Assembly: GCA_929200455.1 (NCBI GenBank)
Contig: CAKMZR010000050.1
Span: forward strand, 1-9,520
From: an uncultured Alphaproteobacteria bacterium
GTDB taxonomy: Bacteria > Pseudomonadota > Alphaproteobacteria > CAKMZR01
Direction of reading: 5' to 3'
Length of the DNA: 9,520 nt
In this document: piece by piece, positions 1 to 6,090 of the stretch
Layout of the letters: the number at the start of each line of letters is the position of its first letter
Position numbering within the stretch: the first letter of the stretch is position 1
Position numbers and translations under genes: made by a program
The notes under the pieces: model-generated
Database searches by the model: none
The model's input: the letters and a program-made list of their open reading frames with translations, nothing else
What the model was told of the DNA's origin: nothing

Positions 1-2
1 AG

Positions 3-773
3 ATTATTTACCAGCAATCGATTGATCTTGAGGATGCTCTTGCGTCTCGTAACAATGATATTGTTCTTGCGTCTGAAGATATTGGATTTGATCTTGTATC
101 ATTGGAGTATGTGACGCAAAACGGCACTCATGCGAGAGATGGTTCTTTATTTGAGTCGTTGCCTATTAAGGCACTTTCTGAGGCATATCGTCTTTCTGAG
201 GGTGAGATTTCTGCGGTGATGGACGATGGGGCTCAAGGTTATTTGGTGGTTCGTGTGACGGCGGAGAATCCTGAGTCTTTGAGGCCGTATGATACGGTTG
301 TGCCACTTGTGACGAGTGCTTGGTTTTACACGCAGAGGTCGGAGAAGGCGTATCAGGAACTCAAGCGACAAGCACAAGATTTTCGGAAGGTTTCTGTCGG
401 GCGTGATGATCTTTTGTCCTTGAGTAAGCACCTTGAATCGCCTCTTGTCTCGAGTGCACTTTTTACCCGCAATGGTCAGAAGGTTGTGCGCGAAGAGCAG
501 GCCCCCCTTCCTCCTGAGCATCTTGTGTCGGAAGTTTTCAACATGGAACTTCATCATATTCTGATTGAGAAGGACAATACGGGTCCTATTTTGATTTGGC
601 TTGAGGATGTGCGTTCTCCCGAGGACAATGCCTTGACTCAAGAGCTTGCGGGGAAAGAGTGGGAACGCACGACGGATCAAGTCACCGCACAGAATTTGAA
701 CAATCAACTCCGCACGCAGGCTTCTATAGAGGTAAACACGCCTGTTGTGGAGGCACTTTACGACATTCTGTAG
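3..773 (+). CDS. ppiD: PpiD/SurA-like periplasmic peptidyl-prolyl isomerase (C-terminal part)
   Basis: The reading frame is open from the first bases, so the gene is cut at its 5' end; 256 residues plus the stop are visible. An apparent TTG start at 102 is internal and should not be used. The pattern is that of the C-terminal half of PpiD-type foldases: a stretch ending in a buried beta strand (YLVVRVTAENPES, around visible residues 80-92), a helix with the Trp-Phe-Tyr and Lys/Glu-rich register that follows it, then a second degenerate copy of the same arrangement (VFNMELHHILI...LIWLEDV). Proteins of this family are anchored by one N-terminal membrane helix and help fold outer-membrane and exported proteins in the periplasm; the helix and the parvulin active-site domain would lie upstream of the window. 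Only 7 bases separate its stop from guaA, so the two are probably co-transcribed. The family is fairly clear from pattern; PpiD versus another parvulin-domain protein is less certain. Confidence 0.72.
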   Translation: MIYQQSIDLEDALASRNNDIVLASEDIGFDLVSLEYVTQNGTHARDGSLFESLPIKALSEAYRLSEGEISAVMDDGAQGYLVVRVTAENPESLRPYDTVVPLVTSAWFYTQRSEKAYQELKRQAQDFRKVSVGRDDLLSLSKHLESPLVSSALFTRNGQKVVREEQAPLPPEHLVSEVFNMELHHILIEKDNTGPILIWLEDVRSPEDNALTQELAGKEWERTTDQVTAQNLNNQLRTQASIEVNTPVVEALYDIL

Positions 774-780
774 TCTTTTT

Positions 781-2370
781 ATGATGACATCTTCTTCTTT
801 TGTGCCGCCTCGAGGCGATGCGATTTTGATTGTAGATTTTGGGAGTCAGGTGACTCAGCTTATTGCGCGACGCATCCGCGAGCTTTCTCTTTACAGTGAG
901 ATTCTTCCCTACCATGGGGTGACGCCTGAGTTTGTGTCAAGATTTTCTCCTTGTGGTATTATTTTGTCTGGTGGTCCTGACAGTCTTTCGATTTCCGAGC
1001 GAGAGGCCCCATCTATTGATGGAGCTATTTTGGACATGGGGATACCTGTTCTTGGGATTTGTTATGGTATGCAGTTGATGGGAATTCTTTGTGGAGGTCG
1101 CGTGGTGCGATCGGGTCATCGAGAGTTTGGGAGTACGACTATTCGGATAGAAGGTTCGTCTCCTTTTTTTTCTGGTGTTTGGAGCAAGGGAGAAACGCCT
1201 ACGGTGTGGATGAGTCACGGAGACAAGGTTGAGTCACTTCCTTTGGGTTTTGAGTCTATAGCGTCGAGTGCGAATGCGCCTTATGTGGCTTTTGCGCACG
1301 AAGAGAAAAGGCTTTACGGAGTTCAGTTTCACCCTGAAGTGCACCACACGCCTCAGGGCGGGGTTCTTATTGAGAATTTTGCTCGGAATGTGTGTAAGGC
1401 GAGGTCTTCTTGGACGATGCCATCTTTTCGAGACATGGCGGTGGGTAAGATTCGGGAGTCTATTCCTAGGGGGAAGCGCGTTCTTTGTGCTCTTTCCGGA
1501 GGGATTGATTCTATGGTGACGGCGAAGCTTCTCCACGAGGCAATAGGAGATCGTCTTGTGTGCGTGTATGTGGACAATGGTCTTATGAGGAAGGACGAGA
1601 CGGAAGAGGTGGAGAGTCTTTTTCGGGATCATTTTTCTGTACCGCTTGATGTATGCAGGGAGGAGGAACGTTTTCTTTCTCGTCTTTCAGGAGTGGAAGA
1701 CCCGGAGCAAAAGCGTAAGATTATAGGTCATACTTTTATAGATGTGTTTGAGGAGCGAGCCTTGCATCATGGTTCTATAGGGTATCTTGCACAGGGGACT
1801 TTGTATCCTGATGTGATAGAGTCTGTGGATGTGAGGGGTTCTTCATCTTCTACGATTAAGTCGCACCATAATGTGGGAGGTCTTCCTGAGAGGATGGACC
1901 TTGAGTTGGTGGAGCCTCTTCGCGAGTTGTTTAAGGATGAGGTTCGTCTTTTGGCACGAGAGCTTTCACTTCCGGATCGTTTTGTGTCCCGTCATCCCTT
2001 TCCGGGTCCCGGACTTGCGGTGCGAATTCCAGGAGGGGTGACGAAGGCGCGTTGTGATATTTTGCGTGAGGCGGATGCTATTTTTATCGAGTCATTGCGT
2101 CGCGCGGGATTGTATGACGAGGTGTGGCAGGCTTTTGTGGTGTTGTTGCCTGTGCGTTCTGTGGGTGTGATGGGAGATGACAGGACGTATGCGTATGGAT
2201 GTGTTTTGCGTGCGGTGACGTCTGTGGATGGGATGACGGCGGCTTGTGCGTCACTTGACATGAAGTTTCTCCAAGGTGTGGCGAATGACATTATTAACAG
2301 TGTGGAGGGCATTAATCGCGTGACGTTTGATCTTACGAGCAAGCCTCCGGGAACGATAGAGTGGGAATGA
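781..2370 (+). CDS. guaA: GMP synthase (glutamine-hydrolysing)
   Basis: This cytoplasmic enzyme converts XMP to GMP using ATP and glutamine, the last step of de novo guanine nucleotide synthesis. The 529 residues match the usual bacterial length (about 525). The class I amidotransferase domain comes first: VDFGSQ near residue 18, nucleophile Cys94 in GICYGMQL, and His184/Glu186 in FHPEVHHTP. The ATP-pyrophosphatase domain follows with the P-loop SGGIDS (239-244). The C-terminal dimerisation domain has PFPGPGLAVRI and ends with the family signature KPPGTIEWE. The ATG at 781 places the VDFGSQ motif about 17 residues from the N terminus, as is normal; the frame extends upstream to a GTG at 745, but that lies inside the preceding gene. 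No good Shine-Dalgarno precedes 781 (the sequence is TCTTTTT), so translation is probably coupled to the upstream foldase gene, whose stop is 7 bases away. All catalytic motifs are intact. Confidence 0.97.
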   Translation: MMTSSSFVPPRGDAILIVDFGSQVTQLIARRIRELSLYSEILPYHGVTPEFVSRFSPCGIILSGGPDSLSISEREAPSIDGAILDMGIPVLGICYGMQLMGILCGGRVVRSGHREFGSTTIRIEGSSPFFSGVWSKGETPTVWMSHGDKVESLPLGFESIASSANAPYVAFAHEEKRLYGVQFHPEVHHTPQGGVLIENFARNVCKARSSWTMPSFRDMAVGKIRESIPRGKRVLCALSGGIDSMVTAKLLHEAIGDRLVCVYVDNGLMRKDETEEVESLFRDHFSVPLDVCREEERFLSRLSGVEDPEQKRKIIGHTFIDVFEERALHHGSIGYLAQGTLYPDVIESVDVRGSSSSTIKSHHNVGGLPERMDLELVEPLRELFKDEVRLLARELSLPDRFVSRHPFPGPGLAVRIPGGVTKARCDILREADAIFIESLRRAGLYDEVWQAFVVLLPVRSVGVMGDDRTYAYGCVLRAVTSVDGMTAACASLDMKFLQGVANDIINSVEGINRVTFDLTSKPPGTIEWE

Positions 2371-2448
2371 GATTTGCTTTGTCTTTTGGGAGAGATTCTG
2401 TTTAGATTTGGGGGAAGGGTGTAGAGAGAGGAAGCAAAGGATCGTATT

Positions 2449-3279
2449 ATGAGAGAGTTTTTTTCGACTGAGAAGGCAAGTCTTTACGAGGGAGATTGTG
2501 TGGAGGTTCTCCGTGATTTTCCTGACAAGAGTTTTGATCTGATATTTGCGGATCCACCTTATTTTTTGTCGGGGGGAGGGATAACCTGTCAAAATGGGAA
2601 GATGGTGAGTGTGGATAAGGGTTCATGGGACAAGGCTATGGACTTGGAGGCGATTCATGAATTTAACAGGGCTTGGCTCTCGTCTTGCCGGGATAAGCTT
2701 ACGGACAATGGCACAATATTTGTGAGTGGGACGTCTCACAATATTTACAGCATAGGATTTGCGTTGCAGGAGTTGGGATTTAAGGTTCTGAACGACATCA
2801 GTTGGTTTAAGGTGAATCCTCCGCCGAATTTGAGTTGTCGTTATTTCACGCACAGCACGGAGCAAATTATTTGGGCGAAGAAGGATTCGAAGGCGAAGCA
2901 TAAGTTTAACTATGATCTTATGAAGGCGATGGACGATCCTTCTCCGGGGAAGCAGATGTTGAGTTTGTGGAAGATACTCCCGCCGAAGAAGGAGGAGAAG
3001 AAGTTTGGCAAGCATCCGACTCAGAAGCCCTTGGCTCTTTTGGAGCGTATTATTCTTGCGGCGAGTTCTGAGGGTGATCATGTATTGGATCCTTTTGTGG
3101 GGAGTGGAACGACGGGAGTGGCATCGCTCCGTTTGGGACGTAGGTTTGTGGGCATTGACACGGATGTATCTTTTCTTGATCTTGCAAAGCAGCGGATGAA
3201 GGCGGTTTCTCCTGTGCAAGAAGTTTTGGAAATCAGAGATGTTCCTCTATTCCAAGAAGTTCGTAAGGTAGTTGATTGA
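2449..3279 (+). CDS. DpnA-like adenine-N6 DNA methyltransferase (type II R-M modification gene)
   Basis: This is a site-specific DNA methyltransferase that moves a methyl group from S-adenosylmethionine to adenine. The catalytic motif IV, DPPY (residues 35-38, in LIFADPPYFLS), comes before the AdoMet-binding motif I, DPFVGSGTTG (214-223); this is the beta-class order. The segments QNGKMVSVDKG, NLSCRYFTHSTE and GKHPTQKP closely recall DpnA of the DpnII system and its relatives, so GATC or a similar palindromic site is possible, but specificity cannot be read from sequence. At 276 residues it is a normal length. The start is supported by AAAGGA (2436-2441) seven bases before ATG. It follows guaA by 78 bases with no obvious terminator and only a poor promoter candidate between. 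Its base composition resembles guaA, unlike the partner endonuclease. The last 15 codons overlap the convergent endonuclease gene. Confidence 0.93.
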   Translation: MREFFSTEKASLYEGDCVEVLRDFPDKSFDLIFADPPYFLSGGGITCQNGKMVSVDKGSWDKAMDLEAIHEFNRAWLSSCRDKLTDNGTIFVSGTSHNIYSIGFALQELGFKVLNDISWFKVNPPPNLSCRYFTHSTEQIIWAKKDSKAKHKFNYDLMKAMDDPSPGKQMLSLWKILPPKKEEKKFGKHPTQKPLALLERIILAASSEGDHVLDPFVGSGTTGVASLRLGRRFVGIDTDVSFLDLAKQRMKAVSPVQEVLEIRDVPLFQEVRKVVD

Positions 3280-3757
3280 AATAATAATGACATCCAACTG
3301 ATTCAATGTAGTCGAGCACGTCTTTATAGGTAGGTTTTTTGAACCAATCATTGAGAACATAAACATACTCAACTTTTATGCCTTTGATTGATCTGCAAAG
3401 CTTTTGATACTGTTTTTTCTTGAAATCACAAGTTTGGAGCTTTTCGTCCGTAGAACCCTCTATTTCTTGGTATTTTTTTTCAATGATGACAAGTGTATTA
3501 GTTGTAAGAGAAATGTAAGCCTCATCTGGGAGCAATTGTTTTGAAATGATTGATTTCCAATCTATGCCTTGGGTCTTTAGAAACTGGCTGTAAAAGCTAT
3601 GTTTTTTCAGTATATATCCAACGTGTTTGTCGAAATTAAAAACTTTGCCCCCTTCAATCTTCATTCCCTTTGATTGCAGAAAGGCATGCAGGTCGCTCTC
3701 GCGTTCAAATTTTTCTCCTGATTGCGTGTTTGCACCGCCAACTCCGCCTTTTTTCAT
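3233..3757 (-). CDS. PD-(D/E)XK type II restriction endonuclease-like protein
   Basis: The 174-residue protein starts MKKGGVGGANTQSG and has a PD-(D/E)XK-like active-site arrangement: Pro77-Asp78, then Glu93-Lys94-Lys95 (LVIIEKK) 15 residues later on a predicted beta strand, followed by GSTDEKLQTCDFKKKQY. This layout and the adjacent methyltransferase indicate a small type II restriction enzyme; I recall similar short proteins in Helicobacter and Campylobacter R-M loci, but cannot name the specificity. The frame stays open upstream to 4276, but that extension is antisense to two other genes and reads as noise. The ATG at 3757 begins the family-like sequence and has AAGAAAG eight bases upstream. 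The gene is AT-rich (30% and 37% GC in two 60-base blocks I counted, against 53% in a methyltransferase block), which suggests acquisition from elsewhere. Only one methyltransferase is visible, which fits a palindromic site better than an asymmetric one. Confidence 0.78.
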   Translation of the reverse strand: MKKGGVGGANTQSGEKFERESDLHAFLQSKGMKIEGGKVFNFDKHVGYILKKHSFYSQFLKTQGIDWKSIISKQLLPDEAYISLTTNTLVIIEKKYQEIEGSTDEKLQTCDFKKKQYQKLCRSIKGIKVEYVYVLNDWFKKPTYKDVLDYIESVGCHYYFNQLPYELLGIEEHL

Positions 3758-3770
3758 AGTGAAAACTTTC

Positions 3771-3799
3771 TTGATATTTATTAAATTTACCAGTATAGA
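3771..3799 (+). promoter_or_regulatory. Sigma70-like promoter for the 67-aa ORF and lysE-type gene
   Basis: TTGATA (3771-3776) and TATAGA (3794-3799) are separated by exactly 17 bases; each hexamer is close to consensus. Transcription would begin near 3806, at the foot of a stem-loop, and run into the 67-residue ORF at 3866 and the exporter after it. The local region is AT-rich, which raises the chance of a random match, but the spacing and quality are good. Confidence 0.5.
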
Positions 3800-3820
3800 G
3801 AGTATGCCATGGAGGAGGAA
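3792..3820 (-). promoter_or_regulatory. Candidate promoter of the endonuclease gene
   Basis: On the minus strand a good -10 hexamer TATACT (3797-3792) lies 17 bases from a weak -35, TTCCTC (3820-3815). It would start transcription about 28 bases before the endonuclease ATG at 3757. The -10 shares bases with the -10 of the opposite promoter, so the two could not be occupied by polymerase at once. The weak -35 keeps this tentative. Confidence 0.3.
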
Positions 3821-3838
3821 CCATAGCAATTTTTTTTT
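3806..3838 (+). terminator. Stem-loop followed by T9: possible terminator or attenuator
   Basis: GCCATGG (3806-3812) and CCATAGC (3821-3827) form an inverted repeat with one C-A mismatch and an 8-base loop, followed two bases later by nine T (3830-3838). This is the shape of an intrinsic terminator on the + strand. The hairpin begins where transcription from the promoter at 3771-3799 should start, so it could act as an attenuator in the leader, or stop + strand transcripts running antisense through the endonuclease gene. The short mismatched stem makes real termination uncertain. Confidence 0.3.
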
Positions 3839-3865
3839 GAGTTTGAGAGGCAGGAGGTTTATCTG

Positions 3866-4069
3866 ATGTTTTGTATTAAAATTGACATTCCTCAAGAGGC
3901 CTGTGACATTGACGATGAGCTCAAGGCGATTTACCACAGCAAAGACAGTGTGTGTATATGGGTTTTTAGGACGCGAGCGGATCGGAATCGCTTTATGGAC
4001 GAGACGCAAGGGATGAACAAAGAGGATCGGCAGAGTTCTTTTGAGTCTTTTTACGAAGCTGAAGACTAG
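3866..4069 (+). CDS. Small acidic protein of unknown function (67 aa)
   Basis: I do not recognise this protein. The evidence that it is real is a strong Shine-Dalgarno, AGGAGG (3852-3857), eight bases before the ATG, a good promoter upstream, and a stop only 6 bases before the next gene, with no other gene competing for the space. The product starts MFCIKIDIPQEACDIDDELK, is rich in Asp and Glu (ending SFESFYEAED), and has alternating hydrophobic residues in the middle (SVCIWVFRTRADRNRFM) that could form a beta strand followed by a basic helix. There is no signal peptide, membrane segment or helix-turn-helix that I can see, so it is probably cytoplasmic. It is head-to-head with the endonuclease gene and probably co-transcribed with the LysE-type exporter. 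It lacks the features of a classical R-M controller (C) protein. Confidence 0.68.
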   Translation: MFCIKIDIPQEACDIDDELKAIYHSKDSVCIWVFRTRADRNRFMDETQGMNKEDRQSSFESFYEAED

Positions 4070-4075
4070 TGTACT

Positions 4076-4675
4076 ATGGAGTTTTTGGTATCTTATCTTC
4101 CTCTTTGGGCGTTTATAGCTCTTATGGTGGGGACTCCGGGTCCTGCGAATCTTCTGATGGTATCCTCGACGTCCGCACACGGTTTCAAGGCGACGATGCC
4201 TTTTTTTCTGGGCATCGTGACCGGAAAGATTTTGTTGATTCTCTTCATAGCCCTCGGGTTTAGCCCCCTTATTCATGCCTATCCTTCTTTGCGGATAGTC
4301 TTTTCTTTGCTCTCAGCTTTTTACCTTTGTTATCTTGCCCTCAAGGGCTGGAACAGTGGGACTTCTTCGTCTGAGAGCACAGCCCCGCTCACATATGTTG
4401 CCGGAGTTTTCGTCCACCCGCTCAACCCGAAAGGCTGGGTCATGGTCACCCTTGCCTATGCGTTATTTGGGCCCAAATTCACGACGCCCTTTGAAGAGAC
4501 ATTTCTCATACCGTTAAGTTTTCTGGCTGCACAATTTATTTTTCTCCCTTCTTGGGGTCTTGTGGGTTTTTTCTTCAGAAGACAAATAAGCAACAGTCCT
4601 TTTTTGAACCGTTTTCTGATTCTTCTTACCATTGCGGCAGTTTTATGGGCCCTCTCTCAACAACCGCTGTTCTAG
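4076..4675 (+). CDS. LysE/RhtB-family amino-acid exporter
   Basis: An inner-membrane efflux protein of 199 residues, the usual size for the LysE/RhtB family, whose members export amino acids such as lysine, homoserine, threonine or leucine in exchange for protons. The family signature TPGPANLLMV is at residues 20-29, FLGIVTGK at 44-51, and HPLNPKGWVM at 114-123. Five or six hydrophobic segments are visible (about 5-30, 42-66, 70-92, 107-132, 142-167, 178-196). The substrate cannot be told. The ATG at 4076 is 6 bases after the stop of the 67-residue ORF and has no clear Shine-Dalgarno, so translation is probably coupled to that gene. Unlike other + strand genes here it uses many C-ending codons (I counted 21 C in 4381-4440, against 9 in a 60-base block of xsc), suggesting separate ancestry or recent inversion. 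It meets the next gene convergently with 6 bases between the stops and no terminator. Confidence 0.88.
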   Translation: MEFLVSYLPLWAFIALMVGTPGPANLLMVSSTSAHGFKATMPFFLGIVTGKILLILFIALGFSPLIHAYPSLRIVFSLLSAFYLCYLALKGWNSGTSSSESTAPLTYVAGVFVHPLNPKGWVMVTLAYALFGPKFTTPFEETFLIPLSFLAAQFIFLPSWGLVGFFFRRQISNSPFLNRFLILLTIAAVLWALSQQPLF

Positions 4676-4681
4676 GAATGT

Positions 4682-5149
4682 TTAGAATACGCCCATGAGA
4701 GCCTCTCTTTCTTCTTCTGCGAGATCTTTTACTTCGTGATCGATGTAGCGAAGCGATATACGCACCCTCCGACCGATGACTTTTTTGCTCTCTACAGAAA
4801 TTTCTCTTTTTCCCATTAAGCATCGCAAATCGAGGAATCCGTCACTTGTTTCTGGGGTCTCAATTTCGACGGATCCATACCGCGACAAATATTTTTTCAG
4901 GCCTCCAAATAGAGCCGGACCCGCTTCGTCTTCTGCAACATCGCGGTAGAGGGCGATCTCACTTACACGAGAAGATAAGGGGGTTACACAGACATGGCAG
5001 TCCATCATTCCCAAAAAGGGTTTGTCCATGAGTACGCCGTAGACCTTTTCTCCACGTTCTGTTTCGCTCAATCGAGGGGAATTTCCCTCAAATTCACATC
5101 CGAGTTCCACACCTGACGCACTCTTTATATCTCCGTCGTTGTTTGTCAT
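4682..5149 (-). CDS. Hypothetical protein (155 aa)
   Basis: I cannot assign a family. The start at 5149 is supported by AAGAGGAAGG eight bases upstream and a good promoter candidate. The product has an alternating polar/hydrophobic central region (VYGVLMDKPFLGMMDCHVCV, then RVSEIALYRD), a helix (FGGLKKYLSRYG), further strands (ISVESKKVIGRRVRISLRYID) and an acidic C-terminal helix (EVKDLAEEEREAL). The layout recalls small beta-rich proteins in which a 'strand - residues RV.EI - helix LK..L..RYG' pattern recurs, usually secreted ones; this one has no signal peptide from the chosen start. Two Cys residues lie close together in DCHVC. It is convergent with the exporter gene and 139 bases downstream of the hydrolase gene on the same strand, but with its own probable promoter. 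Confidence 0.7.
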   Translation of the reverse strand: MTNNDGDIKSASGVELGCEFEGNSPRLSETERGEKVYGVLMDKPFLGMMDCHVCVTPLSSRVSEIALYRDVAEDEAGPALFGGLKKYLSRYGSVEIETPETSDGFLDLRCLMGKREISVESKKVIGRRVRISLRYIDHEVKDLAEEEREALMGVF

Positions 5150-5176
5150 ATCAATAACCTTCCTCTTGAAATTGGG

Positions 5177-5282
5177 TAAACACGTTTAAGTTTTGTCTGT
5201 GTTTGTCACAATAATTTATACGAGTTAAAGGCAAGAAAAGCAACCATAGATTTAAAATGTGATTATAAACACGTGCTTTAAG
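5177..5282. repeat. Two related palindromic elements flanking a promoter
   Basis: TAAACACGTTTAAG (5177-5190) and TAAACACGTGCTTTAAG (5266-5282) are direct copies differing by three inserted bases. The first contains a 12-base near-palindrome, TAAAC-AC-GTTTA; the second contains the palindrome CACGTG between A- and T-rich arms. They lie about 90 bases apart, on either side of the predicted minus-strand promoter at 5215-5243, one in the leader before the ATG at 5149 and one upstream of the -35. This is the arrangement expected of a pair of operator sites, but the regulator is unknown and short AT-rich palindromes arise by chance. Confidence 0.35.
5215..5243 (-). promoter_or_regulatory. Sigma70-like promoter of the 155-aa hypothetical gene
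   Basis: On the minus strand TTGCTT (5243-5238) and TATAAA (5220-5215) are separated by 17 bases. Transcription would start near 5208, giving a leader of about 60 bases that contains the palindrome at 5188-5177 and the Shine-Dalgarno. This makes the gene independent of the hydrolase gene upstream. Confidence 0.45.
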
Positions 5283-5288
5283 GTTTTT

Positions 5289-6026
5289 TTATTCCCCTAG
5301 GAACCATGAATGCATGAAGGCATTGACTTTTTCTGGTTGTTCGAGAGGAGAGAGGTGTCCGCACTGTTCTAAGATTTCGAGTCGTGCTGACGGGATGAGT
5401 CTTTTCATTTCTGCCTGAAGGAAAATAGGTGTGACTTCATCATCTTCTCCGCCTACGGCGAGGGTGGGACATTTGATATATTGTTCTATTGATTGTCTTG
5501 AGTCAGGTCTGTTGATGGTGGCTTCTTGCTGATTACGGAATTCTTCTCCTGTGAAAGTTTCAGCCATTGCGAGTACGCAAGAAGTGATGGTTTCGTTGTT
5601 GAGATGATAGGGGCTGATGACGGAAGGGAGGAGTCTGGGTGTCATTCCTTTGAAGCCTTTGAGGTATGACTGTTTGATGAGTTTTTGTCTAAAAGCCGAG
5701 TGTGCGGGTGTGTCGGCTCTGAGCGAGGTGTTGAGCATCATAAGTTTTTGGACTCTGTGTCCTGCTTGACGCATGACTTCACATGCGACGTAGCCTCCCA
5801 TTGACAATCCTGCGAGGAAGAAGGTGTCATGACTGCGAGAGTCGATTTCTTGTATGACCCGCTCAGCAAGCAGAGACACCGACGACTCATGGTAGAGTTC
5901 GGGTACGATGATGTCGAGGTGGGGTGAGAGGTTTGAAATTTGGTATTGCCATAAGGATTTGTCGTTGAGGACACCGGGCAAGAGTACCAAAGCGGGTTTT
6001 TGAGAAGTGGCATTTTTTTGTGTCAT
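5289..6026 (-). CDS. Alpha/beta-fold hydrolase
   Basis: A single-domain alpha/beta hydrolase of 245 residues. All expected parts are in order: the strand and oxyanion-hole region LVLLPGVLNDKSLW (13-26), the nucleophile elbow GLSMGG with Ser75, the acid in GGEDDEVTP (Asp196 most likely), and the catalytic His224 in CGHLSPLEQP. There is no signal peptide, so it is probably cytoplasmic. Family members are esterases, lactonases, thioesterases or C-C hydrolases; the substrate cannot be given. I chose the ATG at 6026 because the family homology begins soon after it and because it leaves room for promoters between this and the divergent MazG-like gene. An in-frame ATG at 6065 would add 13 residues but has no Shine-Dalgarno and leaves only 25 bases between the divergent starts. 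The Shine-Dalgarno for 6026 is also weak (AAGAA), so the start is unsettled. Confidence 0.88.
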   Translation of the reverse strand: MTQKNATSQKPALVLLPGVLNDKSLWQYQISNLSPHLDIIVPELYHESSVSLLAERVIQEIDSRSHDTFFLAGLSMGGYVACEVMRQAGHRVQKLMMLNTSLRADTPAHSAFRQKLIKQSYLKGFKGMTPRLLPSVISPYHLNNETITSCVLAMAETFTGEEFRNQQEATINRPDSRQSIEQYIKCPTLAVGGEDDEVTPIFLQAEMKRLIPSARLEILEQCGHLSPLEQPEKVNAFMHSWFLGE

Positions 6027-6090
6027 GGAAGCGTTCTTGTGTTGTAAGCTATTGAGAGTCCGCATGATAGCATAAGAGGAGAGAAGACTT

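Noticed and set aside
147..707. A 186-codon minus-strand frame opposite the ppiD-like gene
   Set aside because: It is a basic, low-complexity shadow of a real gene with no ribosome site.
745..780. Upstream GTG start for guaA
   Set aside because: It would overlap the foldase gene and add 12 residues not seen in GMP synthases; the ATG at 781 gives the usual N terminus.
3627..3866. A 79-codon + strand frame ending next to the 67-aa ORF
   Set aside because: It is antisense to the endonuclease gene, without a ribosome site, and its product is unlike any protein pattern.
3758..4276. N-terminal extension of the endonuclease frame (up to 347 residues)
   Set aside because: It runs antisense through the 67-aa ORF and the exporter start, has Lys/Arg-rich noise, and the family-like sequence begins at the ATG at 3757 with its own ribosome site.
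4671..4688. Small inverted repeat TTCTA/TAGAA over the two convergent stops
   Set aside because: A 5-base A/T-rich stem is too weak to be called a terminator and no T-run follows on either strand.
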